Below, in pieces: positions 37,879 to 49,223 of a DNA stretch of 64,000 bases. The stretch's first letter is position 1; each line of letters starts with the position of its first letter. The DNA is taken from NCBI RefSeq assembly GCF_041381155.1, contig NC_091134.1, positions 59,489,467-59,553,466 on the forward strand. Direction: 5' to 3'. This DNA comes from Argopecten irradians. Lineage: Eukaryota > Mollusca > Bivalvia > Pectinida > Pectinidae. Below the pieces are notes generated by a model. The model worked only from the letters and a program-made list of their open reading frames with translations. It was not told the DNA's origin and ran no database searches. The position numbers were made by a program, and so were the translations under genes.

Positions 37879-39619
37879 CTATTTTCTGCTCTCGGTTGAG
37901 CCCTCTCAGGAGTCACCCAGCACATCAGCCCACGTGCTGGGATTATCAGGAGATCCATGGTCAGGTCTAGACCTGCCTCGCCCCAACCTCCCAGTCGGAG
38001 GTCGGCTATCGTATTTCCTCCCTCAGTGGAAGGAAATAACAACAGACTCCTGGGTATTGTCGGTAATAACCGAGGGCCTCGGCATCCCTTTTCACAGGGA
38101 TCCACCTCTGTCTCCTGTTCCCATTCATCTTCCTCCTCCATCTTTTCTAGAGAAAGCTCGGGCTTTGAGTTTGGAGATAGATAACCTTCTCTTGAAAGGT
38201 GCAGTGGAGGAACTCCCACTGGAGGATATGAGCCCAGGGTTCTACTCCCGGATCTTCCTGGTACCCAAGAAGTCCGGTTCTTGGAGACCCATAATAGACC
38301 TGAGTGCCCTCAATCATCATGTGGTTTCGCCACATTTCAAAATGGAAACACCACGTGGCATTATGGCATCGGTAGCTCCAGACATGTGGGCCACGTCCAT
38401 CGACCTGAAGGACGCATATTTTCATGTGGCGATCAAACGGTCAGCTCGAAAGTTCCTCAGATTTACCAACAATCGGAGGGTTTTCCAATTCCGAGCAATG
38501 CCTTTTGGTCTAACTACTGCACCGCTAGTGTTCACGAAATTTGCTCCAAGCAGTTATGGGTTACCTACACAGTCTCGGAGTGGATGTCCACATCTACTTC
38601 GACGACTCGTTGCTAGTCCATTTGGACAAGATAGCCCTCTCCAAGAGCACCAGGTCAGTTCTCCAAGTCCTCCTTCGCATGGGTTTCTTCCCTTCCAAGG
38701 AGAAATCAGAGATAATCCCTTCTCAGGACTTCGTTTTTCTGGGCAATCGTTTTTGCACGGACCTCGGACTAGTCCTACCCCCTCAAGACAAATTCGAGAA
38801 GGCCTGCCAGCTTGTGGCGATTCTGGTCCGACTGGAACGTATTCAGGTACGTTGGTTCCTCCGTATCCTTGGATTCCTGAATTCCTTGGCGGATGTTGTG
38901 CCTCTCGGCCGTCTTCACATTCGGCCTCTCCAACTGTATCTGTTGTCAGTTTGGATCCCTTCTACACGACAATGGGATGCTTATATCCCTCTGTCAAAGG
39001 CAGTGAAGGACTCGGCTCAGTGGTGGATGTCAGAATCCAATGTCCTGGCCGGAGTTCCTCTGTCCCAACCTCCTCCTACGACCACCCTGTATACCGATGC
39101 CTCGTCAACAGGGTGGGGGCATACCTGTCGGGGCAGACTCTGTCAGGGGAATGGTCCAGTGCAGAGAGGTTTCAACACATCAATGTGTTAGAAATAAGGG
39201 CAGTCCTGTTAGCCCTGCAGGGTTTCAAATCCGCTCTACAGGGTCAGGTGATTTGCCTAGCTACAGACAATTCCACAGTTGTGGCCTATCTTCAGAGACA
39301 GGGAGGGACAAGGTCCCATCTTCTCTGTGCTCTAGTAATGAAAGTCCTGCTATTGTGTCAGGATCTTTCATTGATCATGTCTGTCAGGCATCTCCCAAGC
39401 AAACAGAACCTTCTAGCAGATACTCTGTCTCGGTCCCAACGTCCGATCCTCACGGAGTGGACTCTCAAGGCCTCAGTTTTTCAGGCTGTGTGCCTTGCAT
39501 GGGACAGACCACATGTAGACCTGTTTGCGACAGCTCTGAATGCCCGTCTTCCAGTGTATATGTCTCCTGTTCCAGACGATTCCGCACTAGCTGTGGATGA
39601 CATGTCTCAGGACTGGTCG
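37811..39619 (+). mobile_element. Reverse transcriptase and RNase H region of the DIRS-type fossil
   Basis: The region shows reverse transcriptase sequence typical of DIRS elements followed by an RNase H domain with an ATDNSTVVAYL motif and an HLPSKQNLLADTLSR motif. Parts are readable in more than one frame, so the copy is broken. The right edge is an abrupt switch to LINE sequence. Confidence 0.85.
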
Positions 39620-39642
39620 GGTGTAAACAAGAAGGACATAGA

Positions 39643-39906
39643 ATGTCAGAATGTACGAATGACTGGGTTTGTAACAGATGTAATAAAACTGGGCACAAAC
39701 AAATAGGCTGTTCCCACACGACTCAGAAAGACGAGGTGAAGGAGGAGGAAAAAGAAGAGGAAGAAAAATCTGAAGAAGAAGAAGAAGAAGATGATGAGCA
39801 AACGGAAGAGAAGGGATCTGAGAAGAAAAAGAAAGAACGAAGGCGAGAGACGCAAAAAAAGCAGCTAAGGACTCTGAAATGGACACTGCAACACAAAACT
39901 CTTTGA
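39643..39906 (+). pseudogene. LINE ORF1 C-terminus with zinc knuckle
   Basis: The frame encodes CNRCNKTGHKQIGC, a CX2CX4HX4C knuckle that binds nucleic acid, followed by a Glu/Lys-rich tail (EEEKSEEEEEEDDEQ) to the stop at 39904-39906. The N-terminal part of ORF1 is missing because the element is truncated on its left. The endonuclease frame of ORF2 begins about 160 bases further on. Confidence 0.8.
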
Positions 39907-40068
39907 AAAGATTCGGCTTCATGAGAGAAATGAATCCTAAGACTCCTGTTCAATCAAGGGATCGGAGCAAATCAAAGCAAAGATCTCCACTCACTCCTCA
40001 AAATCAGGGGGAAGGGGAAAAAAGCAAAAAATTAGAACTTAAATATATAATGTAACTAAATGGTATAA

Positions 40069-42389
40069 ATGGTAACGACTAACATAATATCCTTGAATAC
40101 GCAAGGATTAAGAGACCGGGAAAAAAGATATAGATGTTATGAATGGTTTAAAAACCAAAAATGTCATATTGCTTTTCTTCAAGAAACGCATTTCACTGAT
40201 GTATTATACAATACGATTCACGGAGAATTACATAAGTATGGATGTAGCAGTTATGGTAGTAGTAAAAGTTATGGAGTTTCTATCTTAGTTAAAAAATCGC
40301 TACACAACAATATTGTAAATTTTAAAGTTTCAAATGAAGGAAGATATGTCTTAATGAATATGGAAATTGATAAAACAATTTAGTAAATGTTTATGCACCT
40401 AACGACGAGAAAAACCGAAACTCGTATTGCAAAGAATTGAAAACAGAAATAGAAAACTTCAAAATGGGATTAGTAATATTAGCAGGGGATTTCAATGGAA
40501 TTCTTAACGAAAAAGACAGGAAAAGCAACGCAGTAAGTTTTAAAACAAGAACTACTTATGGATTAAAACAAATAAGGTATGCGTACAAATTGATAGACAT
40601 CTGGAGAGAAAAAAATAAGCAAAAATATCAATACACATGGAGACGAAACAAATATTTAGCTAGTAGAATTGATTACTTTTTGATAAATGAAGAAATTTCA
40701 ACTTTTGTAAAACAAGTAGATATTAGACCCGCCCAAATTAAATCAACAGATCACCAAGCAATATCAATGAAGTTACTGCTAGATCAAAATAATATAGCTG
40801 GTCAAGGAGTCTGGAAAATAAACAATAGCATTTTGGATAACAAAGAATACAAGAAAAGTATGTACAATTGTATTGAACAAACACTAGAAGAAAGTAGTAA
40901 AGCAGGCTTCAACAAAAGACAAACTTGGGACTACTGCAAAGCTACGATAAAAAGTGAAACAATAAAATTTTGCAAAAGCAGTAACGATGAAAAAAGATCC
41001 AAAATTAACCAGATAGAAGATAATTTAGCACACATATACAACAAAAATGAAATGTCTACTACAGAAGAAAAATATATGGAGGTTTTAGAAAAAAAGCTAG
41101 AACTATTATATGAAGAAAAAGCACGAGGGGCACAGGTTAGGGCGCGAGAGAATTGGCTAGAACAGGGCGAAAAAAACACAAAATATTTCTTAAGTCTTGA
41201 AAAACAAAGGCAGACAACAAGAGTGATTAGAAGTATTAGAGATGAAAAAGGAAATGTTGTAACGGAGTCTAGTGATATCTTAAAATCTATACATAATTTC
41301 TATACTAAATTATACATGTCTTTAAATCTAAATAAAACTCAGATCGATGAATATGTGCTCAACACAGATGTAGGTGCTAAGTTATCAGAAAGTGAAAGTA
41401 GATCATGTGAAGGATACATTACGTACGAGGAATGCACCAAAGCTATTTTTAAAATGCAATTAAATAAAAGTCCAGGAACTGATGGCCTATCTGTTGAATT
41501 CTATAGATGTTTTTGGGATAAGATTGGTAAACTGGTAACAGAATCCTTAAATGAAGGGTATGAAGATCAAGAGCTAAGGGAAACACAAAAATTTGGGCTA
41601 GTTTCACTGATTTATAAAAAGAATGAAGCTTTAAATCTTGAAAATTGGAGACCTATCTCCTTATTAAATATATATTATAAAATTGTTGCATTTGTTATAG
41701 CTACACGACTAAAAGAAGTAATGCCAAAAATCATCCACACAGATCAAAATGGTTATTTGAAAAATAGGACTATTGGGTATAATATTAGACAAATTCAAGA
41801 TATCATAGATTATTCGGAAAAATTTAATATAGATGCATGTATTCTCATTCTTGATTTTGCTAAAGCTTTTGATACAATAGAATGGGATTTCATGTTTTAT
41901 TGTCTTTCAAAATTTGGGTTTTGGATTTCATTCATTAATTGGGTTAAGACTTTTTATTCAAACATTAGGGGCTGCGTCAAAAACAATAATTGGATTACAG
42001 AAAATTTTGAAATAACTAGAGGTATCAGACAAGGCTGTCCATTATCATGTCTTCTTTTTGTTATAGCAGTAGAAGTGATGGCCTGCAGAATCCGAAATTA
42101 TATTGAAATATCAGGGTTTAAAATAAACAGAAAACAGATTAAAATTGCACAATTAGCTGATGATACAACACTATTTTTAAAATATCTTGATATACCTAAA
42201 GCTTTAAAAATAATACAAGAATTTGGAGATGTTTCTGGTTTAAAACTGAATAAAGGAAAAACAGAAGGGTCATGGCTGGGATCCAATAAAAACAAACGCA
42301 AATCACATGAAGGTATCAAATGGACGCGAGGCGAAGTAAAATCATTAGGGGACACTTTGGAACGAATGAAAAAGTATGTAATAACTTAA
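40069..42389 (+). pseudogene. LINE ORF2: endonuclease and reverse transcriptase
   Basis: The endonuclease runs from ISLNTQGLRDREKRY through FLQETHF, then a one-base loss near 40380 shifts the frame, and it resumes with NVYAPNDE, LAGDFNGIL, SRIDYFLIN and STDHQAISM, so all usual active-site blocks are visible. The reverse transcriptase has SPGTDGLSVEFYR, NWRPISLLNIYYKI, ILDFAKAFDTIEW, GIRQGCPLSCLLF and LADDTTLF in order. The fourth of these and the A-box Asp are intact; the usual Tyr or Phe of the YADD box is Leu. The frame stops at 42387-42389, just before the insert. In life this protein nicks the target and copies the LINE RNA from the nick. Confidence 0.9.
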
Positions 42390-42439
42390 ATTGGGAAGGA
42401 AAGAAAACATCAATCGATGCATTATTGAACAAGGACATA

Positions 42440-43325
42440 GTCATTCAGATCCCCCGCCAATGGAGATATCAAAGCTGAAGTAAGTTTGATTGTGGAGACT
42501 TATGCGTATGAAAAAAACAGGAAAAAGGAAGTTGAGCTAAAGAAAGATGGAGTATAATTCAAGTAGAGTGGGGATGCAATTGTTGAATCAGGTATACAGC
42601 CTTGACATTTATATTAGACTATATACACAAAGATGGGTGGAGTTTTGCAAAATAACATTTACCATTTATCATGATATTTTCAGCAATGTTTCCATGGTAA
42701 CAGAAAAAGCGCAAAAAATGAAAACCTAAAAATAGCAAAAGGCACTACTAGACCATAAGAACAATGTGTCTATGAAGTTTCATGGAAATATCTCTGCTGG
42801 TTTTAGAGTTTTTCTCCGGAAACGATTCTTACACAAAAATCTGCCATTTTCAGCAATGTTTCCATGGTTACAGAAAAAAGTACAAAAAGTGAAAACCTTA
42901 AAATAGCAAAAGGTACTACTAGATCATAAGACTAATGTGCCTATGGAGTTCCGTGCATATATCTCAACTGGTTTTCCAGTTATGCTGCAGAAACGAACCT
43001 GGTACAAAAATATGATATTTTCAGCAATGTTTCCATGGTTACGGAAAAAGTGCAAAAAATGAAAACCTAAAAAGGCACTACTAGACCATAAGACCAATGT
43101 GTGTATGAAGTTTCGTGGAAATATCTCTACAGGTTTTAGAGTTATGCTCCGGAAACCATTCGTACGGACGGACGGACGGACGGACGGACGGACAGAACCC
43201 ATTTGTATATCCCCCGCCAACTTCGTTGGGCGGGGGATAAAAATTGGAAAAAAAAAGAAAATTAACAATTTTGGGCAGAGTTTTGATAGTAAATTCGCTT
43301 GTTATACCAAAGTTAACTTTCCTCG
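42440..43325. repeat. Dispersed repeat inside the LINE, with GACG microsatellite and hairpin end
   Basis: Starts near TCAGATCCCCCGCCAATGG and ends near a hairpin at 43207-43240 whose arms are TATCCCCCGCC and GGCGGGGGATA. Between are about three tandem units of roughly 150-160 bp (TTTTCAGCAATGTTTCCATG; ACTACTAGACCATAAGAC) and a (GGAC)n run at 43163-43192. I recall this type as a common bivalve dispersed repeat. It separates the LINE reverse transcriptase from its C-terminal region. Confidence 0.85.
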
Positions 43326-43368
43326 CTAGCACACAATTACAAAAGAACAGATACGGGAACTACAATGT

Positions 43369-44626
43369 ATGATTTATAATTTTATATGGCATGAAAAGAG
43401 GGAAAAAGTAAAGAGAAACATCCTGATTGGAAACTATGAGCATGGAGGACTCAAGGTTAGAGATATAGAATCCCATATAGATATGTTAAAACTAAGTTGG
43501 ATAAAGAGATTAAACGATGGAAATTCCGCTAATTGGAAATTATTACCAAAATTAATGTATGAAGAATATTGAAAAGATCTTTTAATTTTCAAAATTAATT
43601 TAGGAGACTTAAAAAATATATCAGGCATTAAAAATTGTATCTCAGAGTTTTATTATGATATATTAGAAGCGTGGGTAAAAATTTAACCTACAACTGTAAT
43701 TAAAAATGGGTATATTGATTTACGTAAATCATTACTATGGGGAAATAAAGACATTCAACTTAAAAAATCGTTGATAAATAAATCGTGGTCAGATAGTGAT
43801 ATACTTTTTATAGATGATATATTGAATGAACGAGGTGAAATTGATGACGAGATTATATATAATAAATTAAACAATAAAAGAGATTGGATCTTTGAAATAC
43901 TGAAAATAAAGAAAGCAGTTTCCAAAGCAATGGCAGGATATTTTACAGAGTGATGAATCATGTAAAACAAAAGTTAGAAAAGATAGATGCATAAAGTTAT
44001 ACATAAATAAAACTATTGGAAGCAAATGCCTTGAAGATTGCAATAACACAGATATTTATAACATCGCGGTTAACAAAAAGATTTTAAAAAGTTACTGCAA
44101 ACATATGTGGCAAGATCAATTCAAATCAGACTTGAACATGTGTACATATTCATTTAATTTCTTATTTGAAAACATAATTGATAACCGATATAAAGAATTC
44201 AAATGGAAACTGTTTCATTACATCCTACCTTGCAATGTTTTATTGAAGCAATGGAGGTTACAAGAAAGTAATTTGTGTAAAGTGTGCAAAGATGTTGAGA
44301 ATTATACACATTATTTTATTGAATGTAAATATTTCAATGAATTGTGGAATTTAGCTCTAAGCATATTTAAAATATTTGGTTATAGTATCAATATGAGAAA
44401 ACTCAAACACATTATATATGGTTATAAAATTAACCAAAGAAATTGTTATGAAATAAATATTATTTTAATTATAATAGGTTATACGATTTATAAAATATAT
44501 CACATGAATGAACAGAAAACTAAGATAGTAAATGTTATGTCAGTATTCAAATTCGAACTGAAAAACATGAAATCAAAAAAGCAAAAATCGAGAATGCTAA
44601 ACGCATTCATACAAAGTCTGGAATGA
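43369..44626 (+). pseudogene. LINE ORF2 C-terminal region with Cys/His finger
   Basis: Opens with IYNFIWHEKREKVKRNILIG and EHGGLKVRDIESHI, the post-RT blocks of L1/Tx1-type ORF2, and later has CKVCKDVENYTHYFIEC, a CX2CX7HX4C finger. Stops at about 43570, 43684 and 43951 break the frame. The last frame closes at 44624-44626. Confidence 0.85.
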
Positions 44627-44899
44627 TCTTTTGGTTCAGTGCGGAGACTGCTCAATTGTACCGACTGCGAGTACGATGTGGATAGAGTTGATATGACCAA
44701 CACTGACACTTAGCTCTTGGTATAATTGACAGTCTATCGGTAACTGGTATGATTTATTTTATCAACATTGAACTGTTTTTAGTTTGTTTAGTACTTCCAT
44801 AAAGGTAAGGGTATAATTGAAAAGAACTATAACAATAACATATTAAACATGAATGTGAATAAAAAGAAAATAAATTATTGTTAAGCACAATGATGAGAA

Positions 44900-45155
44900 T
44901 AAAAGGTACGTCAGTAATACAAATTCGAACTGAAAAAACATGAATTCGAAAAGAACATAAATCGAGAATGCTAAACGCATTCATACAATGGTTTGAATGA
45001 TGTTTTGGTTTCAATGCGGAGACTGGTCATTTGTACCGACTGTTGACGTAGATGTGGATAGACTGCTGACGTAGATGTGGATAGAGTTGATATTACCATC
45101 AAGCTCTCGGTAAAATTGACCAGTCTATCGGTAACTGGTATGATTTTTTTTTCTA
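44900..45155 (+). repeat. Second copy of the LINE 3' tail
   Basis: Repeats 44528-44760 in direct orientation: both have CGAGAATGCTAAACGCATTC, ATGCGGAGACTG or GTGCGGAGACTG, GATGTGGATAGAGTTGATAT and GTCTATCGGTAACTGGTATG. The second copy has an extra 23-base internal duplication (CTGACGTAGATGTGGATAG repeated). Confidence 0.9.
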
Positions 45156-46315
45156 TCAACAATTTCATTATTGTAGCAAAGGTAACTCTACCTTCTTAAT
45201 CTAAATGATACGAGTACAGCAAATTCGGCTCTTCGATATCTTTGTGGTGGTATTTGCAATATCTTTATTTCACACAGCGAAGCCTTTACCTGACATGTGT
45301 AGAGTATCTGTCTAGTTCACCATATAACACAATTTTTTAATTTCTGCTATGACTGACACCCAGTATGAACCTACAGAATCTCAAGTGAAATTTCCATTGC
45401 TTAATAACCCCATACGTCTGTTCCATGGCATAATATCAGTGTTATCATATGATCCAAGAGGAAGTGAAAAAAACGCCCTGTTAACTTCCAATTAACTTGA
45501 ATTGATAAAAGTTTGCAGCACAAATAATGCCTTTTTTCACACTGCCACTTATCCTAAATACAATAGTCTTAGTCTTGTCTAGATTGACTTCTATGTCATA
45601 CTTGTAACAAAAAAATTGTAAAATTACTTTTGTAAATCAACAACAATGTTGAATAACCAAGTGATATCATAAACACATCTAAAAAAAGGGGGTTAAAAAT
45701 AACACAAAAAGTAAAGGACGTGCTATACAGTTTTGCCTAGTACCGACTCAATACGCTTTATTTAGCCCAATCTGTCACTGAAGAGTTCCATTTAAGACAC
45801 TGTCATTCGCAGGTCGTACAACGAGCTGACAGAGGTACAGAGTGATTAGTAGAAATTAACAGCTACACTCAAAAAGAAAATGATCTGTGACACATTATCA
45901 TAAAGAAGGCTTCTGCATTACACTCCACGAACAATGATTCGACAGAGGAAGGATTTGAATGCATGCTTATTTCATGTTTGCATGTAGAGGTGAGTGTGTG
46001 AAATCATAAATCATGACTCATTTCGTTGTTGAACCTGCATGATGACCGGGTTTGCGACACCAGTGAGAGAGTGCAAGGGTATAATTGGCAACGTGGGGTC
46101 TTAAAAGCGACAAGAGACTCCATAAGCAACTTTTTCTGGGAGGTGGTTCCACTGAATTATTTTAATCTCTGGTAATTGAAGGCTGTTGATTTTTAAAGGT
46201 GTTTGTTGTGACGCAGTTTCTGAATTCTTTGTTTTGATCGCACGTTTTTAACGATGAAGTCTTGTGCTGGCAGTGACACCAGCATCAACCCCTAACCACT
46301 TGGGAGGCTGAAGTT
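45156..46315. other. Unannotated stretch
   Basis: No domain, splice-bounded exon or repeat recognised. Confidence 0.4.
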
Positions 46316-46706
46316 GATTCCGAGTTCCGAGTTCCGAGTTCAGTTTAAGCTGAAGGATTTTGTTTTTTTAAATAAAATTTTAAAAAATTCAGTTTATGTA
46401 ATTTGAACATATTACAAATGTTCTCTGTTGTGTTTTGTCAGGGATCATTTGTGATAGAGCTAGTTTAAATACGTTTCCAAATAACATCTATTTCCGTTTA
46501 TGTAAAACGGAACTCAGTTCCGAGTTCCGTTTAAGGAAATTCTTTATCATTTTAGATGAAAACGTCAATGTGCTTTGGACATATTAGAAATGTTGCTTGT
46601 TGTCTTTTTTAATGAATCAGTATTGGTAAATCCACTTTAATTTAGTGTTCGATAAACTCTCATTTCCGAGTTTCGTTTAAGTAAAAAATGATAGAAAGGA
46701 AAATAG

Positions 46707-46741
<35 letters not shown>

Positions 46742-46990
46742 CCAGCAGGCAACATTTCTAATATGTGCAAAGCACATTGACAACTTTTATCTAAAATGAT
46801 AGAGAATTTCCTTAAACGGAACTCGGAAATAGGACTTGGTCGAAAACTAAATTAAAGTGGATTCATCACTAGTAACCCATGAAACAGACAACAGGCAACA
46901 TTTCTCATATGTCTTAGGCATATATAACGATTTTATCTAAAAATGATAAAAAAGTTCCTTTAACGGAACTCGGAACTGGTTTTAAAACAA
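46316..46990. repeat. Inverted pair of short tandem arrays around an A32 run
   Basis: On the left, units of about 165-180 bp beginning GTTCCGAGTTCCGTTTAAGG occur in direct order (46316 and 46513 onward). From 46747 to 46985 about one and a half units of the same family occur in the opposite orientation (for example CTTAAACGGAACTCGGAA; GGCAACATTTCTAATATGTG against CATATTAGAAATGTTGC). Bases 46709-46740 are an unbroken run of 32 A between the two halves. Confidence 0.85.
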
Positions 46991-48446
46991 AAAGGAACGA
47001 TTGCTAGGTAGGTGACGATTAAGTATGAAAATACCGAGTTACAAACATATAGGTCAGATTTCTGGCAAGCGATCGATGAATCCCTTGTGTTATTTTATAT
47101 GTATTTCTGGTTATTTTTTTCATATAGCCTACATGGCCCTTTGATCATACACAACTGTATGTCTTTGTATGTGTTTTGAGGAGATATCTGCATATCTAAT
47201 ACATGTATCGGCATATATCAGTCCGTTTGTATGAGTTAAGTAATGTGCTTCCCAAAAGATTCGTGTAGCTTTATGTTATATTAGCCTAGCCAAATTCAAA
47301 GATCTGACAACATTATTTTTTTTCTAGTTTGTCGAAACTAGGTCCTACACCTACCGTACAAACTTTGATTTTCACCCGGTATCAAGCTTTCGGCAAACCG
47401 AACTAAGTACAATATCGACAAATACGCAGTTTATCGACTATACTATCCTGATTTTAACGCTAAAAGGTAAGATATCGTTAGACAGATAACATATAGATCG
47501 CTCTTCTTCATAATCTTAGTCACAAAAGGCACTCATTGACCACTGTTCGGAACGTCCTTAATCTCGACCAAAAAGACAGGTTCCATCCCTGTACCTTACT
47601 CTCGCATTGTTCTTTGTTTTATTTACATGTATCTATCATGCTTGGGAGTACTTTTCGGTTCTGGGGGTTCTTGGCACAATGTTAATTAATGAGTTTGTCA
47701 ATCGTCTATATGAAGATAGCCAAAATGACCCCTTTTGGTCTCGCATTGAGACCCGCGGAGATCAGTATTACCATTAGCATAATTATATGCCGCATAATTA
47801 TGCAACCAATGTAATTATGAATGATATTCAATGCATAGTGTCAAGATGTTGTTGATATGGAAATAAAAACAATAAATGCACACAAATAATTACCTGAGAG
47901 TGCAATGAATTATGACCGGGTCAGTAATGATATTCTGGACAAATAATGATTCTCGGACATGAATGGGGATCTGTTACTTTTTTATTCAGATATAAACAAT
48001 TTACAAATATACAAATAAGAAATACATTCTCTCTCCACAAAGTGCAGTTAGAAGTCAATACAACAAGTTTAATTTAGGACAATCACATTACAATTAATTG
48101 TATTAAACACCAATTATTCATATTTGTTAGTAGAAAGCGATATGAATGTAAATGAATGTGAATGTTAATCAAAATATATGCATCCGTAACAGCGAGCACG
48201 ATCTATTCATCATGAACAATCATGATACCTGTCATGACATTAGGACACCAAAACAAAATAGTTCTGAAAACTTGCAATCTAACTGAAACTATGTATGAAA
48301 AGGTCGTATCTAGTGAGGAGGAAAACAACAACAACTACAAGGATAGGAGATAATCCAAGAAAGTTGTCAATATTTTTTATTACCTTAATGCATACTAGTA
48401 CTTTGGTCTTATTTTAAAATAAGAATACATGGCATACAAAATCATT
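46991..48446. other. Unannotated AT-rich stretch
   Basis: A short block near 47700-47760 (GAAGATAGCCAAAATGACCCC then TTTTGGTCTCGCATTGAGACCC) resembles the dispersed units at 49.7-50.0 kb. Otherwise nothing is recognised. Confidence 0.4.
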
Positions 48447-48896
48447 GATAACGTGAGTTATGATTGAATATTAGATGTTTGACATGAGCAATGAGATTTG
48501 CTAACGTAATTTATGTTTGGATATTAGATGTTTGACATAAGAAATCAGATTTGATAACGTGATTTATGATTGGATATTAGATGTTTGACATGATAAATCA
48601 GATTTGATAACGTGAGTTATGATTGGATATTAGATGTTTGACATGATAAATCAGATTTGATAACGTGAGTTATGATTGGATATTAGATGTTTGACATGAT
48701 AAATCAGATTTGATAACGTGAGTTATGATTGGATATTAGATGTTTGACATGAGCAATGAGATTTGATAACGTAATTTATGTTTGGATATTAGATGTTTGA
48801 CATAAGAAATCAGATTTGATAACGTGATTTATGATTGGATATTAGATGTTTGACATGATAAATCAGATTTGATAACGTGAGTTATGATTGGATATT
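48447..48896. repeat. 53-bp minisatellite, about 8.5 units
   Basis: Units read GATAACGTGAGTTATGATTG, GATATTAGATGTTTGACATG, ATAAATCAGATTT. Variants alternate: units 1 and 6 end with GAGCAATGAG, 2 and 7 have GTAATTTATG with ATAAGAAATC, 3 and 8 have GTGATTTATG, 4 and 5 are the basic form. This gives a five-unit higher-order period of about 265 bp. The basic unit has a small dyad, ATAAC-GTGA-GTTAT. Confidence 0.95.
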
Positions 48897-49223
48897 CCAA
48901 GTAGGAGATGAGAAAGCATATTGGCTCTTTTCCGTGTTTTCCAACTACAGTCGATCTACAAATTTCCTATTTTCACTGTTTTTAAGTAACGTCCATGGAG
49001 TAGAATAGACAATAGACTAATTTAGAAATATTTCTTTCATGGAATAAAATGTGTACTTAATGATAGTTGATAGGTTCTCTGTTTTCGTTGTACATCTATG
49101 CATAGCTAACATATGGGCGATAATTCATAAGAAAATACATTTGCCATATAAAATGAGAGATACTGCATTTACAACTGAGATAGTAACCAGTATCTTGATT
49201 TTCTGTGCTATGTAAGTCTTTCA

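Larger units (their letters stand above)
34340..39619 (+). mobile_element. DIRS-type retroelement fossil (broken)
   Basis: Family call rests on a gag-like region and a DIRS-type reverse transcriptase with RNase H. The left edge is uncertain; a stretch near 34340-34380 with GAAAATACTTACCTGG resembles DIRS terminal repeats I recall. The right part (tyrosine recombinase and right terminal repeats) is not present before the adjoining LINE begins at about 39620. The element is broken: cut on the right, interrupted by an insert at about 36340-37275 and possibly by another ending at 35158, with a few frame interruptions besides. Good preservation of the readable parts suggests moderate age. Confidence 0.8.
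39620..44760 (+). mobile_element. L1/Tx1-type LINE, 5'-truncated, with an internal insert
   Basis: The element has the end of ORF1, most of ORF2 and a 3' tail, and it adjoins the DIRS-type fossil on its left, so it probably inserted there. ORF2 has an apurinic endonuclease, a reverse transcriptase and a C-terminal Cys/His finger. A dispersed repeat of about 0.9 kb interrupts it at about 42440-43325. Several stops and shifts are visible downstream of the insert, so the copy is dead, but the sequence is otherwise well kept. Confidence 0.92.

Noticed and set aside
39720-39906. Host gene for a Glu/Lys-rich acidic protein
   Set aside because: It is the tail of LINE ORF1, directly after its zinc knuckle and just before the LINE endonuclease.
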